A DNA stretch of 47,607 nt from positions 1 to 47,607 of the forward strand of contig NZ_NFJW01000016.1 of assembly GCF_002160065.1 (NCBI RefSeq), written 5' to 3'. The notes under the pieces are model-generated. The model worked only from the letters and a program-made list of their open reading frames with translations, was not told where the DNA came from and did not search any database. Position numbers and translations under genes: made by a program. This document shows positions 8,918-17,014 of this stretch, piece by piece (position 1 is the stretch's first letter; each line of letters begins with the position of its first letter). The DNA is from Collinsella sp. An2 (GTDB lineage: Bacteria > Actinomycetota > Coriobacteriia > Coriobacteriales > Coriobacteriaceae).

Positions 8918-9505
8918 CTAATCGAGCAGTGTGGGGTAGTCGATCTTCGACACATCCGTGGCATCGACCTCTATAAGCTCGCCCATGCAGAACCGGTCAT
9001 AGCCCTTGTGGGCGCAGCGGTCCAGGAAGATGTTGAGCGTGACGAGGGCGTCGGCCTTGGTACGGTCCTCCAGAACGTCGCCTTTGTGGTAGTGCGTCAT
9101 AAGATGGCCCAGGTGCCGGTCGGAGCCCAGGTCGCGCGAATAGGAGCGCGCATAGATGACCTTCGGATCTCCCACCAGGCGCACCGTGAGCACCTGGTAG
9201 CCGTACTGCTCGGTGAGCTTTGTCAGCGTGGGCTTCTGCTTGTCCGAGAAGGGGTACTCGCTGATGACCTGTTTGCCCGCAGCGAAGCTCTCCTCGATCT
9301 GTTCGTAGTAGCGGCGCCAGACCTCGAGCTCGACCTTCGCCTTCTCCTCGGCGTTGTCGAAGCCCACCTCGTCCCACACCTGCTCCTTGATGTCGTCGGG
9401 CGTGATCACGGCGAAGGCGTCGGGATGCCGGTCGATGATCTGGTTGGCCAGATACGTCTTGCCCGTCGCGGGATATCCCGCAAGCAGGATGAGTGATTTC
9501 TTCAT
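8918..9505 (-). CDS. P-loop (AAA/zeta-like) kinase of the PTS operon
   Basis: A 195-residue ATP-binding protein with Walker A GYPATGKT at residues 10-17 and a fold like small-molecule or zeta-type kinases. The substrate is unknown. GAGGAGAGG precedes ATG 9505. The frame ends with TAG at 8918-8920, but beyond it the same frame runs open for 22 codons, giving an acidic Ala-rich tail (starting IDAHLADDTAE), to a second TAG at 8849-8851, which is only 10 nt before the pfkB start. That spacing is typical of operon neighbours, so the first TAG may be a recent nonsense change or a read-through site. Confidence 0.75.
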   Translation of the reverse strand: MKKSLILLAGYPATGKTYLANQIIDRHPDAFAVITPDDIKEQVWDEVGFDNAEEKAKVELEVWRRYYEQIEESFAAGKQVISEYPFSDKQKPTLTKLTEQYGYQVLTVRLVGDPKVIYARSYSRDLGSDRHLGHLMTHYHKGDVLEDRTKADALVTLNIFLDRCAHKGYDRFCMGELIEVDATDVSKIDYPTLLD

Positions 9506-9698
9506 GCGCCTCTCCTCTCTTCTGCCTTCATACGCGATAGATACAAAAATTGCGCTGTGCCGGCCGCGCTGCCTAACGGCGCACGACGCGCCTCACGGCC
9601 GGCGCAGCGCATATATGGCGACGCAACGTGCGGCACCGCGGCGGATGGGAGGGACCGCGGCGACGCAAGCGTGCGGTGCCTACGTCTGTGGCAAGGAG

Positions 9699-10091
9699 CT
9701 ATGCCCTGCCGCGCAGAGAGTCCTTGGAGAGGGCCAGCATCTCGTTGACCTTGTCCAGGTAGTACTTGATCTTCTCGTCGTCCTTCGCCTCGGCGGCCTG
9801 GGCGCGCTTCTTGTTGTACAGCTTCACGAGCGAGCTCGAAGCCTTGCCCATGACGTGGTTGAGCTCGAGGCTCTCCTCGTAGGCGGCGATTGCTTCGTCG
9901 ACCTGGTCAATATCTGCATGCAGCTTGCCCAGCTCGATGAGCGCGTTGGCGCGGGCAACGCCCTCGAGGGACGCGACCTTGGCCTTGGCCTCTTCGATCT
10001 TGGCAAGGACTTCCTCGCGGTTCATCGCGGGAGCGGCGGCTTCAGCAGCCGGCGCCTTGTCCTTCTTCTTGCCAAATCCAAACAGTCCCAT
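9699..10091 (-). CDS. Small TPR-like protein of the PTS operon
   Basis: A 130-residue soluble protein. It starts with a basic MGLFGFGKKKDK segment and a short Ala-rich linker, then about 100 residues of amphipathic helices spaced like tetratricopeptide repeats (ALIELGKLHADIDQVDEAIA, then LVKLYNKKRAQ). GGAGAGAAG lies before ATG 10091. It sits between PTS IIC and the P-loop kinase, and the 109 bp before it hold a strong hairpin (10118-10165). No enzymatic motif is visible. A scaffolding or regulatory role is possible but not shown. Confidence 0.7.
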   Translation of the reverse strand: MGLFGFGKKKDKAPAAEAAAPAMNREEVLAKIEEAKAKVASLEGVARANALIELGKLHADIDQVDEAIAAYEESLELNHVMGKASSSLVKLYNKKRAQAAEAKDDEKIKYYLDKVNEMLALSKDSLRGRA

Positions 10092-10117
10092 GTTCTTCTC
10101 TCCTAACTTAAAGCAAC

Positions 10118-10165
10118 GGGGAGCCGCCCCTTGTGCCTAGGGGTCCAGGCGAAGGGCGACTCCCC
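10118..10165. terminator. Intercistronic hairpin between PTS IIC and the TPR-like gene
   Basis: GGGGAG (10118-10123) pairs with CTCCCC (10160-10165), and CGCCC (10125-10129) with GGGCG (10154-10158). There is no T-tract on the minus side, so it more likely stabilises or processes the operon mRNA than terminates it. Confidence 0.5.
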
Positions 10166-10200
10166 TCCACGTCACCGACGCGCAAGGATGTGCGGTCAGC

Positions 10201-11508
10201 TTACGCGATGCCGAAGAGGCCCAGAATCGAGTGAATGGCCATGAAGAAGAAACCGGTGACGACGGTGTCGACGTCGGTGCAGGTCATGTTCACGAAACCG
10301 ATCTGAGCGAGCATCGGCGAGAGCAGCGCAGGCAGGATCATGATGAAGATGCCGTGGAAGATGCCGCCGATGATAGCGCCACGACGGCCGTCGATGGCGT
10401 TGCCGAAGATACCAGCGGTGCCGCCGGCGAAGAAGTTGGACATGACGCCGGGGATGACGAGCGTGCCCATGAAGCCGGTGATGGCCATGCCGATGAGCGA
10501 GCCGATGGTGGTGCAGATGAAGCCGATGATGACCGCGTTCGGAGCATAGGTGAACAGCACCGGGCAGTCGAGAGCAGGACGCGCGTTGGGCACGAGCTTC
10601 ATAGAGATGCCCTGGAAGGCCGGAACCAGCTCGGCGAGGAGCAGGCGGACGCCGGCGAGCAGGACGTAGAGGCCAACGACAAACTGCATGGCCTGCAGGA
10701 ACGCGTACACCATGTAGTTCACGTCGCCCGCGTAGTCAGCAGCAGCCTCGGGACCGGCGAAGCCGGCGATGATCAGGTAGAACGGGATCATGACGACCAT
10801 AACGGCCAGGTAGCTGTCCTGCATGAAGGACAGGCTCTGCGGAAGCTCGAGCTCCTCGGTGGACTGGGACTCATGGCCGCCAGCGAGCTTCTTGGTGATG
10901 GTCGCGATGAGCGCGGTGAACATATAGCCGAAGGTGCAGAAGTGACCAAGGGCGATGTCGTCGCTTTCGGTGATCTTACGAACGACCGGCTGCGCGAACG
11001 CAGGCATGAGGGTCGCGAAAGCGCCACCGACGATGGAGGCGATGAGGATCAGCGGAATGCCACGCAGGCCGCAGAACCAAGCGAACACGACGCAGAGGGT
11101 GGACTCCCACAGAAGGGCCTGGCCGGTCAGGAACACATACTTGAACGGCGTGAAGCGCGCCAGGATGATGTTCACGATGAAGATGCCAGCGAGGCAGATG
11201 GCGATCTCGGAACCAAGGCCGAGGTCGGTCATGGCCTGTCCGTTGATGCCCTCGATGGAGGCAACCACAGCCGACATGCCGTTGAAGCCGAAGGCCTGGT
11301 TGAACATGTCGCCGAAGTAGGTGAGCGACGTCTGCATGACGCTCGAGCCGGCGGAGAGCACCAGGAAGCCGAGCATCGTCTTCAGGGTGCCGGAGATAAT
11401 CTCGTTGATGGGCTTCTTCTGCAGCGCGAGACCCAGCAGCGCGACGAGGCCGATGATCACGGAGGCCTGCGTCAGAATGTTATCGATAATCCATTGCAAG
11501 ATTTCCAT
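10201..11508 (-). CDS. PTS IIC component, ascorbate (Ula/SgaT) family
   Basis: Membrane permease of the phosphotransferase system, 435 residues and strongly hydrophobic, with about ten or more membrane spans. Family marks resembling UlaA include the N-terminal LQKKPINEIISGTLKTMLGF segment and the SMKLVPNARPALDCPVLF-like and FTYAPNAVIIGF stretches. The ATG at 11508 (MEILQWIIDNIL) matches the family N-terminus; a GTG four codons earlier would put the ribosome site too close. Ascorbate-catabolism genes (lactonase, decarboxylase, epimerases) are absent, so the transported sugar is probably not ascorbate. Confidence 0.9.
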   Translation of the reverse strand: MEILQWIIDNILTQASVIIGLVALLGLALQKKPINEIISGTLKTMLGFLVLSAGSSVMQTSLTYFGDMFNQAFGFNGMSAVVASIEGINGQAMTDLGLGSEIAICLAGIFIVNIILARFTPFKYVFLTGQALLWESTLCVVFAWFCGLRGIPLILIASIVGGAFATLMPAFAQPVVRKITESDDIALGHFCTFGYMFTALIATITKKLAGGHESQSTEELELPQSLSFMQDSYLAVMVVMIPFYLIIAGFAGPEAAADYAGDVNYMVYAFLQAMQFVVGLYVLLAGVRLLLAELVPAFQGISMKLVPNARPALDCPVLFTYAPNAVIIGFICTTIGSLIGMAITGFMGTLVIPGVMSNFFAGGTAGIFGNAIDGRRGAIIGGIFHGIFIMILPALLSPMLAQIGFVNMTCTDVDTVVTGFFFMAIHSILGLFGIA

Positions 11509-11564
11509 GCTGTGTTTCACTTCCCTTTCCCATTGGTGAAACGTCTGGAAAGTTCAGGAGATGC

Positions 11565-11867
11565 CTAGAGCAGGCCCATGTCCTTAAGGACGGGGGTAAC
11601 CTTCTCCTCGATCTCCTTCTTGTCGACGAGACGGTGCAGGAACACGCACGGAAGTCCGGTGTTCGCGCTCTCGATCTGCGTCTTGAAGTTCTCGGCGGCG
11701 ATGATCATGTCGAAGTTCCTGGCAGCGCTTGCAACGCTGGAAACGCTGTCATGATCGAGCTTGCAGTCAACTCCGAGGCCCTTCAGGACCCCCTCGACGG
11801 CCATCTGGCAGGCGAAACTGCTCCCCAGGCCGTTACCGCATACCGTCAGAATGCGTAGCTTCCCCAT
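11565..11867 (-). CDS. PTS IIB component, ascorbate (Ula) family
   Basis: A 100-residue phosphocarrier. The phosphorylated cysteine is C10 in the loop TVCGNGLGSS, as in UlaB-type IIB proteins of about 100 residues. GAGGAG lies 9 nt before ATG 11867; an eight-residue longer form is less likely. It passes phosphate from IIA (11983-12435) to the sugar during transport by IIC (10201-11508). Confidence 0.92.
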   Translation of the reverse strand: MGKLRILTVCGNGLGSSFACQMAVEGVLKGLGVDCKLDHDSVSSVASAARNFDMIIAAENFKTQIESANTGLPCVFLHRLVDKKEIEEKVTPVLKDMGLL

Positions 11868-11982
11868 ACGGCATTGCTCCTCTCTGTGCATTCCGGGGCG
11901 TCAACCCCTTTTCCCAACCGGCTATCACATCCGCCTCGCTCGGGCGGATAAAGCCCGTACGTTGCCATCGCAGACGATGGCG

Positions 11983-12435
11983 TTACTCGGCGGCAGCCTC
12001 CACGAAGGCGTCGTAGACCTCCTGCGCCGTGTCGAGCGACACGATCTGGGCGATCTTATCGGCGTCGCAGAAGATGCTCGCCAGGACGCGCATGGCGTCG
12101 ATGTGCGAGTTCGCGTCCTCGGCGGCAAGCGTCACCAGGAGGCGAACCTCAAAGCTGTCCTCGGAGAACTTGATCGGCTCACGCAGCAGCGTCACAGCGA
12201 ACTGCTGCTTCAGGACACCGTCTTCGGGACGGCCGTGGATGAGCGCGACGTCCTCAGTGAGCACGTAATAGGGGCCCATCTTCTTGGTCGCCTCGATGAT
12301 GTTGTCGGCATAGCACGGCTCGACGTACCCGCCCTCTTCGAGGGGCTTCACGGCAAGACGGATGGCGTCTTCCCAGGTATCGACGGACTGAACGATGCGG
12401 ACATTCTCGGGTTTCAGCATTTCGCTAAACTGCAT
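11983..12435 (-). CDS. PTS IIA component (mannitol/fructose-type fold)
   Basis: A 150-residue PTS EIIA type-2 domain that receives phosphate from HPr. The phosphorylated histidine is H67 in ALIHGRP, close to the UlaC position. The ATG at 12435 has GAGAAAG upstream and follows the aldolase stop by 17 bp, so the two are cotranscribed. The next gene (IIB) starts 115 bp downstream. Confidence 0.92.
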   Translation of the reverse strand: MQFSEMLKPENVRIVQSVDTWEDAIRLAVKPLEEGGYVEPCYADNIIEATKKMGPYYVLTEDVALIHGRPEDGVLKQQFAVTLLREPIKFSEDSFEVRLLVTLAAEDANSHIDAMRVLASIFCDADKIAQIVSLDTAQEVYDAFVEAAAE

Positions 12436-12452
12436 GGCTTTCTCGCATTCTC

Positions 12453-13301
12453 TTACGCGATGTTCTTGAACAGCGAAATCTTGTGCTCGACGATGCTCTG
12501 AACGACCTCGAGCGCAGGCACGACGTTGTTGCGGTTGGAGGTGTTCTCCTTGTGCTCGTCGTAGGCCTTCTTGGACTCGATGTTCCAGTTCACCAAAAGC
12601 TCGGTGCCCACGTTGAACTTGCGGATGCCGCGGTCGATGACGCGACGGACGTCCTCGTCCTTGACGCCGGTGCCGCCGTGGATGACCAGCGGGAAACCGT
12701 TCACAGCGTCGCGGATCTTCTCGAGCTGCTCGAAGGAGATGTTGGTCTTGGACTTGTACTGGCCGTGGTTGGTGCCGATGGCCACGGCGAGCGCGTCGAT
12801 GCCGGTCTTCTCGATGAACTCGACAGCCTGGTCAGGCTCGGTGTAGTGCACGTCCTCCTGAGCGACGGCGATGCCATCCTCGGTGCCGCCCACGGTGCCA
12901 AGCTCGGCCTCGACGGAGGCGTTGGTCTTCGAAGCGTACTCCACGATGCGCTTGGTGCACAGGATGTTCTCCTTGAACGGCAGCGCGGAGCCGTCGAACA
13001 TGACCGAGCTGTAACCGGCGTCGAGAGCCTTGTGGATCTCGTCGAAGTTCTTGGCGTGGTCGAGGTGCAGGACAACGTCGACGCCCAGCTCCTCAGCCAT
13101 GGACTTGGCGACGGCGACCAGGTTGCGATGGCCCACGTAGCTCGCGGTGCCCTCGCTGGTCTGGATGATGACCGGGGTGTGCTGAGCTGCTGCGGCGCGG
13201 ATGATCGCCGGCATCATCTCAAGGTTGTGCGTGTTGAATGCACCGATTGCCATGTTAAGCTGCTCGGCCTCGGCCAGCACCTCTCGAAGGGTTACGTACA
13301 T
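12453..13301 (-). CDS. Class II ketose-bisphosphate aldolase
   Basis: Zinc-dependent class II aldolase, 282 residues, the length of GatY/KbaY tagatose-bisphosphate and related fructose-bisphosphate aldolases. Catalytic D81 and zinc ligand H82 (LDHAK), H179 (GTNHG) and H208 (HGGTG) fall at nearly the GatY positions. The ATG at 13301 has AGGAGG 5 nt upstream; earlier in-frame starts lack support. It is the first gene of the PTS operon and would split a ketose-bisphosphate to triose phosphates. Tagatose versus fructose specificity cannot be settled here. Confidence 0.92.
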   Translation of the reverse strand: MYVTLREVLAEAEQLNMAIGAFNTHNLEMMPAIIRAAAAQHTPVIIQTSEGTASYVGHRNLVAVAKSMAEELGVDVVLHLDHAKNFDEIHKALDAGYSSVMFDGSALPFKENILCTKRIVEYASKTNASVEAELGTVGGTEDGIAVAQEDVHYTEPDQAVEFIEKTGIDALAVAIGTNHGQYKSKTNISFEQLEKIRDAVNGFPLVIHGGTGVKDEDVRRVIDRGIRKFNVGTELLVNWNIESKKAYDEHKENTSNRNNVVPALEVVQSIVEHKISLFKNIA

Positions 13302-13392
13302 TGCGTCCTCCTCTTCGCGCATTGTTCCGTCTTCAAGCCCCAACTGACTCTTCACGAAACATCCTTACTTCGGACGTTTATTAGGTTATCAG

Positions 13393-13406
13393 AATGTACG
13401 TACATT
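13393..13406. promoter_or_regulatory. Candidate GntR-type operator palindrome
   Basis: AATGTACGTACATT is a perfect 14 bp palindrome in the AT-rich promoter region about 90 bp upstream of the aldolase start. GntR/HutC regulators commonly bind short GT-rich/AC-rich palindromes. Binding by the 6724-7455 product is inference. Confidence 0.45.
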
Positions 13407-13674
13407 TAATTTGGACTTTTGAAATTTGGTTGTAAATTACCGTTCACCGTGAATATTCTGCCGTCCATGGAAGAAAGCGCAGGTCATACGCTATGTGATG
13501 CCAGTCTGCGTTTCCTTTAGCTAACAGGTTGCTCGGATTTGAAAAGCTATCCCCCTCCGTCAAAAGATAGATTTCTTCGAATATTTGTCCGTACGTTCGG
13601 TCGTTATACCATTCATGCATAGGTCAAATCGAATACCGTCATGCACTGCATGGCTGAAGCTCTATCCCCGGTGA

Positions 13675-13777
13675 CAGACTCGCGTCCTTGGTAGCAGACT
13701 CGCGCCCTTAGCGACAGGCCCGCGGGCAGCAGGCTCGCGCTTTTAATCAGACTCGCGTCCCTGGTGACAGGCCCGAC
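13675..13777. repeat. Six-copy degenerate repeat with about 20 bp period
   Basis: CAGRCYCGCG-like cores begin at 13675, 13695, 13715, 13730, 13748 and 13768. The units share the flank GGTGACAGACTCGCGTCC with variation. There are no spacers of uniform length and no cas genes, so this is a minisatellite-like tract, not CRISPR. Confidence 0.65.
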
Positions 13778-13780
13778 CCC

Positions 13781-14371
13781 TTACAGGCAGGCGTCCTCGA
13801 TACGCTGCTTGAGCTTGTCGATGCCCAAACCGCTCTGAGAACTCGTCACGATGATGTCCTCGGCGGGCACGTTCAACTGCTTGCGAATCGTCGCAAGCTG
13901 ACGCCCCTGCTGCGAGCGGCTCAGCTTGTCAGCCTTGGTGAGCGCCACCACGAAGGGGAAGTTGCCCTCCTGCAGATACTCGATCATCTGATGGTCGAGC
14001 GCGCTGGGGTCATGCCGAATGTCCACCAGTGACACTACGAGGTTGAAGCTGCGCTCCAGGTTGAAGAAATCTCCGATGAGCTTGGCCCAGCGATCGCGCT
14101 CGGCCTTTGAACGCTTGGCAAAGCCATAGCCCGGCAGATCGATGAAGTGGATGCCGTCGGCCTCGAAGAAGTTGACGTTGGCGGTCTTGCCAGGCGTAGC
14201 CGAAACCTTGACCAGGCCCTTTCGGTTGAAGATCTTGTTCATGATGGAAGACTTGCCCACGTTTGACCGGCCTACGAACGACACTTCGGGGCAGGTCGAG
14301 GGCGGAATCTGAGACGCCGTGCCATAGCTGGCAACGAAGTGGACGAGGTTGTAGTTGATGTGAGCGGCCAT
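13781..14371 (-). CDS. engB: Ribosome biogenesis GTPase EngB/YsxC
   Basis: A 196-residue GTPase of the EngB (YihA/YsxC) family, involved in 50S ribosomal subunit assembly. G1 loop GRSNVGKSS begins at residue 34, G3 is DLPGYG, and G4 is TKADK. The ATG at 14371 has AGGAGG 6 nt before it; an upstream in-frame extension is Ala/Gly/Met-rich and derives from a repeat tract, so it is excluded. Neighbours (PTS operon, MTA nucleosidase) give no further link. Confidence 0.95.
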   Translation of the reverse strand: MAAHINYNLVHFVASYGTASQIPPSTCPEVSFVGRSNVGKSSIMNKIFNRKGLVKVSATPGKTANVNFFEADGIHFIDLPGYGFAKRSKAERDRWAKLIGDFFNLERSFNLVVSLVDIRHDPSALDHQMIEYLQEGNFPFVVALTKADKLSRSQQGRQLATIRKQLNVPAEDIIVTSSQSGLGIDKLKQRIEDACL

Positions 14372-14489
14372 GGGAACCTCCTGGTGGATTACAGCGGTAC
14401 CCCTCGGCACCAATGCGTCGTTCGGCATGCCCATCGTATCAGGACTATCCCTCGCCCACGGGGAACGGCAGGAAAACGGCATATCCTCT

Positions 14490-14565
14490 GACACACCACT
14501 CGCCATGCCGGCTGCTGCACTGTTTGCCACACCGGTTGCTGCACCGGTCGCCATGCCGTCATTCA
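14490..14565. repeat. Degenerate repeats upstream of engB
   Basis: Between engB and the nucleosidase gene the text repeats units like CGCCATGCCG and GCTGCACCGGT with variation, about three times. It creates an artefactual low-complexity extension of the engB frame. Confidence 0.45.
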
Positions 14566-14615
14566 ACGGGGCGGGCAGGGCGTGCCCACAGACGACGGCC
14601 CGCTATACAGGGAAG

Positions 14616-15437
14616 CTAGTCGCGAAACGACACGCCCAGCTTTGCGCCAAGGCGCCGGATGATAGACAGCGTGAGGTCGCTCGCCGTCTTCGCATACTCG
14701 TCCAAGTCGAACTCACGCTCGCACAGCGCATCGTACGCCTCGTCGCAGTTGTCCGAAATCGCACGAAGCACCAGGCAGTCCACCTGATTTTTCGCGGCGA
14801 TATGCGCCACCGCGGCCCCTTCCATCTCGGCGCAATCGGCCTGTGTCGCTGCGACCACGGCAGCGCGCAGCCCATCCCCCGTGATAAAGCGATTGCCCGT
14901 AGCGATGGTTCCGCGCAGATACCGGTGCGGATCGGCATCAGGGTTGTTGCGACGGAACAGCGTGGCATCGGCTACGGCACGTGCGTCGCTTCCCGTCTCC
15001 GACGCTTCCTCACCCAGCGCGGCATTTACAAACCCGTGCGCGACAAGGGCCTCCTCTGCCAGATCGACCAGGAAATCGGACGACGCAAACTCCTCCATGT
15101 GCGGCGCGGACTCGGCGATGAGCGCCGTGTCGGTATCGATGTAGCGCAGGCACTCTCCCACCACCACGTCGCCGATGTGAAGCGCCGGGTTGAGCCCGCC
15201 TGCGATACCAGAAAAGATGACGGCGTTCGCGCCGTAGACGCTGATGAGATGCTGAGTTGCCGCAGCAACGTTCACCGTGCCCATGCCGGCCGTCGTCGCC
15301 ACGATGTTGAAGCCGTTATACGACCCGCCCATCACGGTGAGACCGGCTTCGTCGGTGACAGTGCCCTTCTCCAGCGCGTGGTAGATATTCCGAACTTCTT
15401 TATCAAGCGCTCCGATGATGGCGATGGTAGGTGCCAT
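14616..15437 (-). CDS. mtnN: 5'-methylthioadenosine/S-adenosylhomocysteine nucleosidase
   Basis: Phosphorylase-fold nucleosidase that removes adenine from methylthioadenosine and S-adenosylhomocysteine, recycling by-products of polyamine synthesis and methylation. Signatures are IIGALDKEV at the N-terminus, FSGIAGGLNP, and the C-terminal CAEMEGAAVAHIA with its catalytic glutamates. At 273 residues it is longer than the usual 230; the extra length lies in the middle (about residues 115-165). GGGGAGAGG precedes ATG 15437. Confidence 0.9.
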   Translation of the reverse strand: MAPTIAIIGALDKEVRNIYHALEKGTVTDEAGLTVMGGSYNGFNIVATTAGMGTVNVAAATQHLISVYGANAVIFSGIAGGLNPALHIGDVVVGECLRYIDTDTALIAESAPHMEEFASSDFLVDLAEEALVAHGFVNAALGEEASETGSDARAVADATLFRRNNPDADPHRYLRGTIATGNRFITGDGLRAAVVAATQADCAEMEGAAVAHIAAKNQVDCLVLRAISDNCDEAYDALCEREFDLDEYAKTASDLTLSIIRRLGAKLGVSFRD

Positions 15438-15565
15438 GACCTCTCCCCTTCCTGTGCGCCGACAAACGGCGCCGTCGTGTCTGCAGCACATCTTATCAGG
15501 CTATCAGGCGCGACGCGCAAAACACAGGCGCGCACCCCGTTTGCCCCTGGGACACATGCAAAGCA

Positions 15566-15690
15566 CGCTCGACGCCTGTGGCCGTAAAGCGCGTCCGACA
15601 CCTATGGTCGCGAGCCCGACACCGGCGGGCCACAAGACGCGTCCGACACCTGTGGCAACAAAGCGAGCCTGACACCGGCGGGCCAGAAGA
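15566..15690. repeat. Five-copy degenerate repeat, about 24-27 bp units
   Basis: Units centred on CGACACCTGTGG or CGACACCGGCGGGCCA recur near 15568, 15591, 15614, 15641 and 15667, with GCGTCC alternating with GCGAGCC. No gene is supported in the 342 bp gap (15438-15779), which also carries the promoter of the ROK kinase. Confidence 0.6.
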
Positions 15691-15731
15691 CTACGCTCAC
15701 GGATTACGCAAGGGCGGTTCTCCCCCACTTC

Positions 15732-15737
15732 TATAAT
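15732..15737 (+). promoter_or_regulatory. Consensus -10 box before ROK kinase
   Basis: TATAAT at 15732-15737 matches the sigma-70 -10 consensus and lies 43 bp before the ATG at 15780. No convincing -35 box is seen at the expected spacing. Confidence 0.55.
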
Positions 15738-15779
15738 GAAATGATGCATGTGTGACCACCCGCGAAAGGAGCGCTTGAT

Positions 15780-16673
15780 ATGGATAAACCCCTCATTGGA
15801 GCCTTGGAGGCCGGCGGCACGAAGATGGTGTGCGCCGTTGGCTATGGCGACGGCACCGTCGTAGAGCAGGTCTCTATGCCCACCACCACCCCGGCTGAGA
15901 CCATGGAGCAGGTAGCCGACTGGTTCTCCACAAAGGGCATCGCCGCCCTGGGTGTCGGCGCCTTTGGCCCCACCGCCGTAAACCCCGCCGACCCGCGCTT
16001 TGGCCAGATCCTTGAAACGCCGAAGACGGCGTGGCGCTACTTCGACATGCTCGGCTCGGTACGCGACCGCCTGAACGTTCCTTGCGGCTACGACACCGAT
16101 GTAAACGTCGCGTGCCTGGGCGAGGTCACCTTTGGATGCGCCAAGGGGCTTACCGACGTCGTGTACCTCACCATTGGCACGGGCGTCGGCGCCGGCGTGC
16201 TGTCGGGCGGCAACCTCGTGCACGGCAACATGCACCCCGAAGCCGGTCATATCCTGCTGGTCCGCGACCCGCGCGAAACCCTGCCCGAGGGCGAATCGGG
16301 CTGCCCGTATCACGCCAACTGCCTGGAGGGCCTCATCGCCGGTCCCGGCATCGCTAAACGGTGGGACGGCAAGAAAGCTGGCGAGATGGCCGATAACGCC
16401 GAGGCAATGGATCTGCTCGCGGGTTACCTGGGACAGGCGCTCGCGACGTTCATCCTGTGCTATGCGCCGCAGAAGATCATCATCGGCGGCGGCGTTGCCG
16501 ACCACACGCCCATCGTGTCGCTCGCACGAGAGAAGTGCGCCGCGGCGCTCAACGGTTATATCGTGACGCCGGAGTTCGCCGACCTCGACACCTATATTGT
16601 GAACAACAGCCTTGAGGGCAAGCAGGGCATCATGGGCTGCCTGGAGCTTGGTCGCCGCGCGCTCGAAGCGTAA
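15780..16673 (+). CDS. ROK-family sugar kinase (fructokinase-like)
   Basis: A 297-residue ROK kinase that phosphorylates a free hexose, most like bacterial ROK fructokinases (ScrK/YdhR type). The ATP-binding ALEAGGTK motif is at residues 8-15. The zinc site of the family appears as HPEAGH followed by C-x-Y-H-x-x-C (GCPYHANC) and LEGL. GGGVADH is near the C-terminus. AAAGGAG precedes ATG 15780. It is monocistronic and followed by a GC hairpin (16687-16720). Confidence 0.9.
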   Translation: MDKPLIGALEAGGTKMVCAVGYGDGTVVEQVSMPTTTPAETMEQVADWFSTKGIAALGVGAFGPTAVNPADPRFGQILETPKTAWRYFDMLGSVRDRLNVPCGYDTDVNVACLGEVTFGCAKGLTDVVYLTIGTGVGAGVLSGGNLVHGNMHPEAGHILLVRDPRETLPEGESGCPYHANCLEGLIAGPGIAKRWDGKKAGEMADNAEAMDLLAGYLGQALATFILCYAPQKIIIGGGVADHTPIVSLAREKCAAALNGYIVTPEFADLDTYIVNNSLEGKQGIMGCLELGRRALEA

Positions 16674-16686
16674 CGCAGCAGATAGG

Positions 16687-16720
16687 ACGCGCCTGTCGGC
16701 AGGTGTACTGACAGGCGCGT
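16687..16720 (+). terminator. GC hairpin after ROK kinase
   Basis: ACGCGCCTGTC (16687-16697) pairs perfectly with GACAGGCGCGT (16710-16720), 14 nt after the stop codon. There is no T-tract. Confidence 0.5.
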
Positions 16721-16866
16721 ACGCAAACAGGCGCACCGGACATGGATGCGCTGGCAAGCGCGTACAGCCAGAGCGAATCCGAGTCGGAGGAGTCCGGCCC
16801 GGAACGTTCATCCGCCAAACGCCCATCATCGGGTCGCGTTCTTCGTCTCTTACTCTACGTCTTTTT

Positions 16867-16938
16867 CATCTTCGGGCAAGATTGTGCCTTTAAGGCTCTG
16901 ATATTCAGCTGGTAACGGCACATTCTTGCCCAAGAATG
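16867..16938. repeat. Palindromic repeat, downstream copy
   Basis: Arms 16867-16888 and 16917-16938 are inverted repeats (about 18 of 22 positions pair) around a 28 nt loop. The whole unit is a same-orientation relative of 18091-18164; both share AAGATTGT in the left arm and GGTAACGGCAC/GATAACGGCAC plus ATTCTTGCC in the right. The pair brackets the gene 17015-18094. Confidence 0.7.
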
Positions 16939-17014
16939 CATATACGACCCCAAGCAAAGTCCAAACGGATTCGAATGAGGCCAGATGGGCCAAGCGGTTC
17001 ACCAAACGGCGAGC

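Larger units (their letters stand above)
13302..13780. promoter_or_regulatory. PTS-operon promoter region and repeat tract
   Basis: No gene is supported. The part near the aldolase (13370-13460) is AT-rich unlike its surroundings and should hold the operon promoter. It contains the perfect 14 bp palindrome AATGTACGTACATT at 13393-13406, a candidate GntR operator. The distal part (13675-13777) is a degenerate repeat tract just after the engB stop. Confidence 0.6.
16674..17014. other. 341 bp gap with terminator-like hairpin and palindrome
   Basis: No gene is supported. It holds a GC hairpin after the ROK kinase (16687-16720) and the downstream copy of a palindromic repeat (16867-16938) beyond the stop of the minus-strand AbiEi-like gene. 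Confidence 0.6.

Noticed and set aside
13675-13777. CRISPR array
   Set aside because: Units diverge, there are no unique spacers of constant length, and no cas genes are nearby.
14372-14566. Longer EngB with a 65-residue N-terminal extension
   Set aside because: The extension is encoded by degenerate repeats, is not conserved in the family, and the AGGAGG site lies before ATG 14371.
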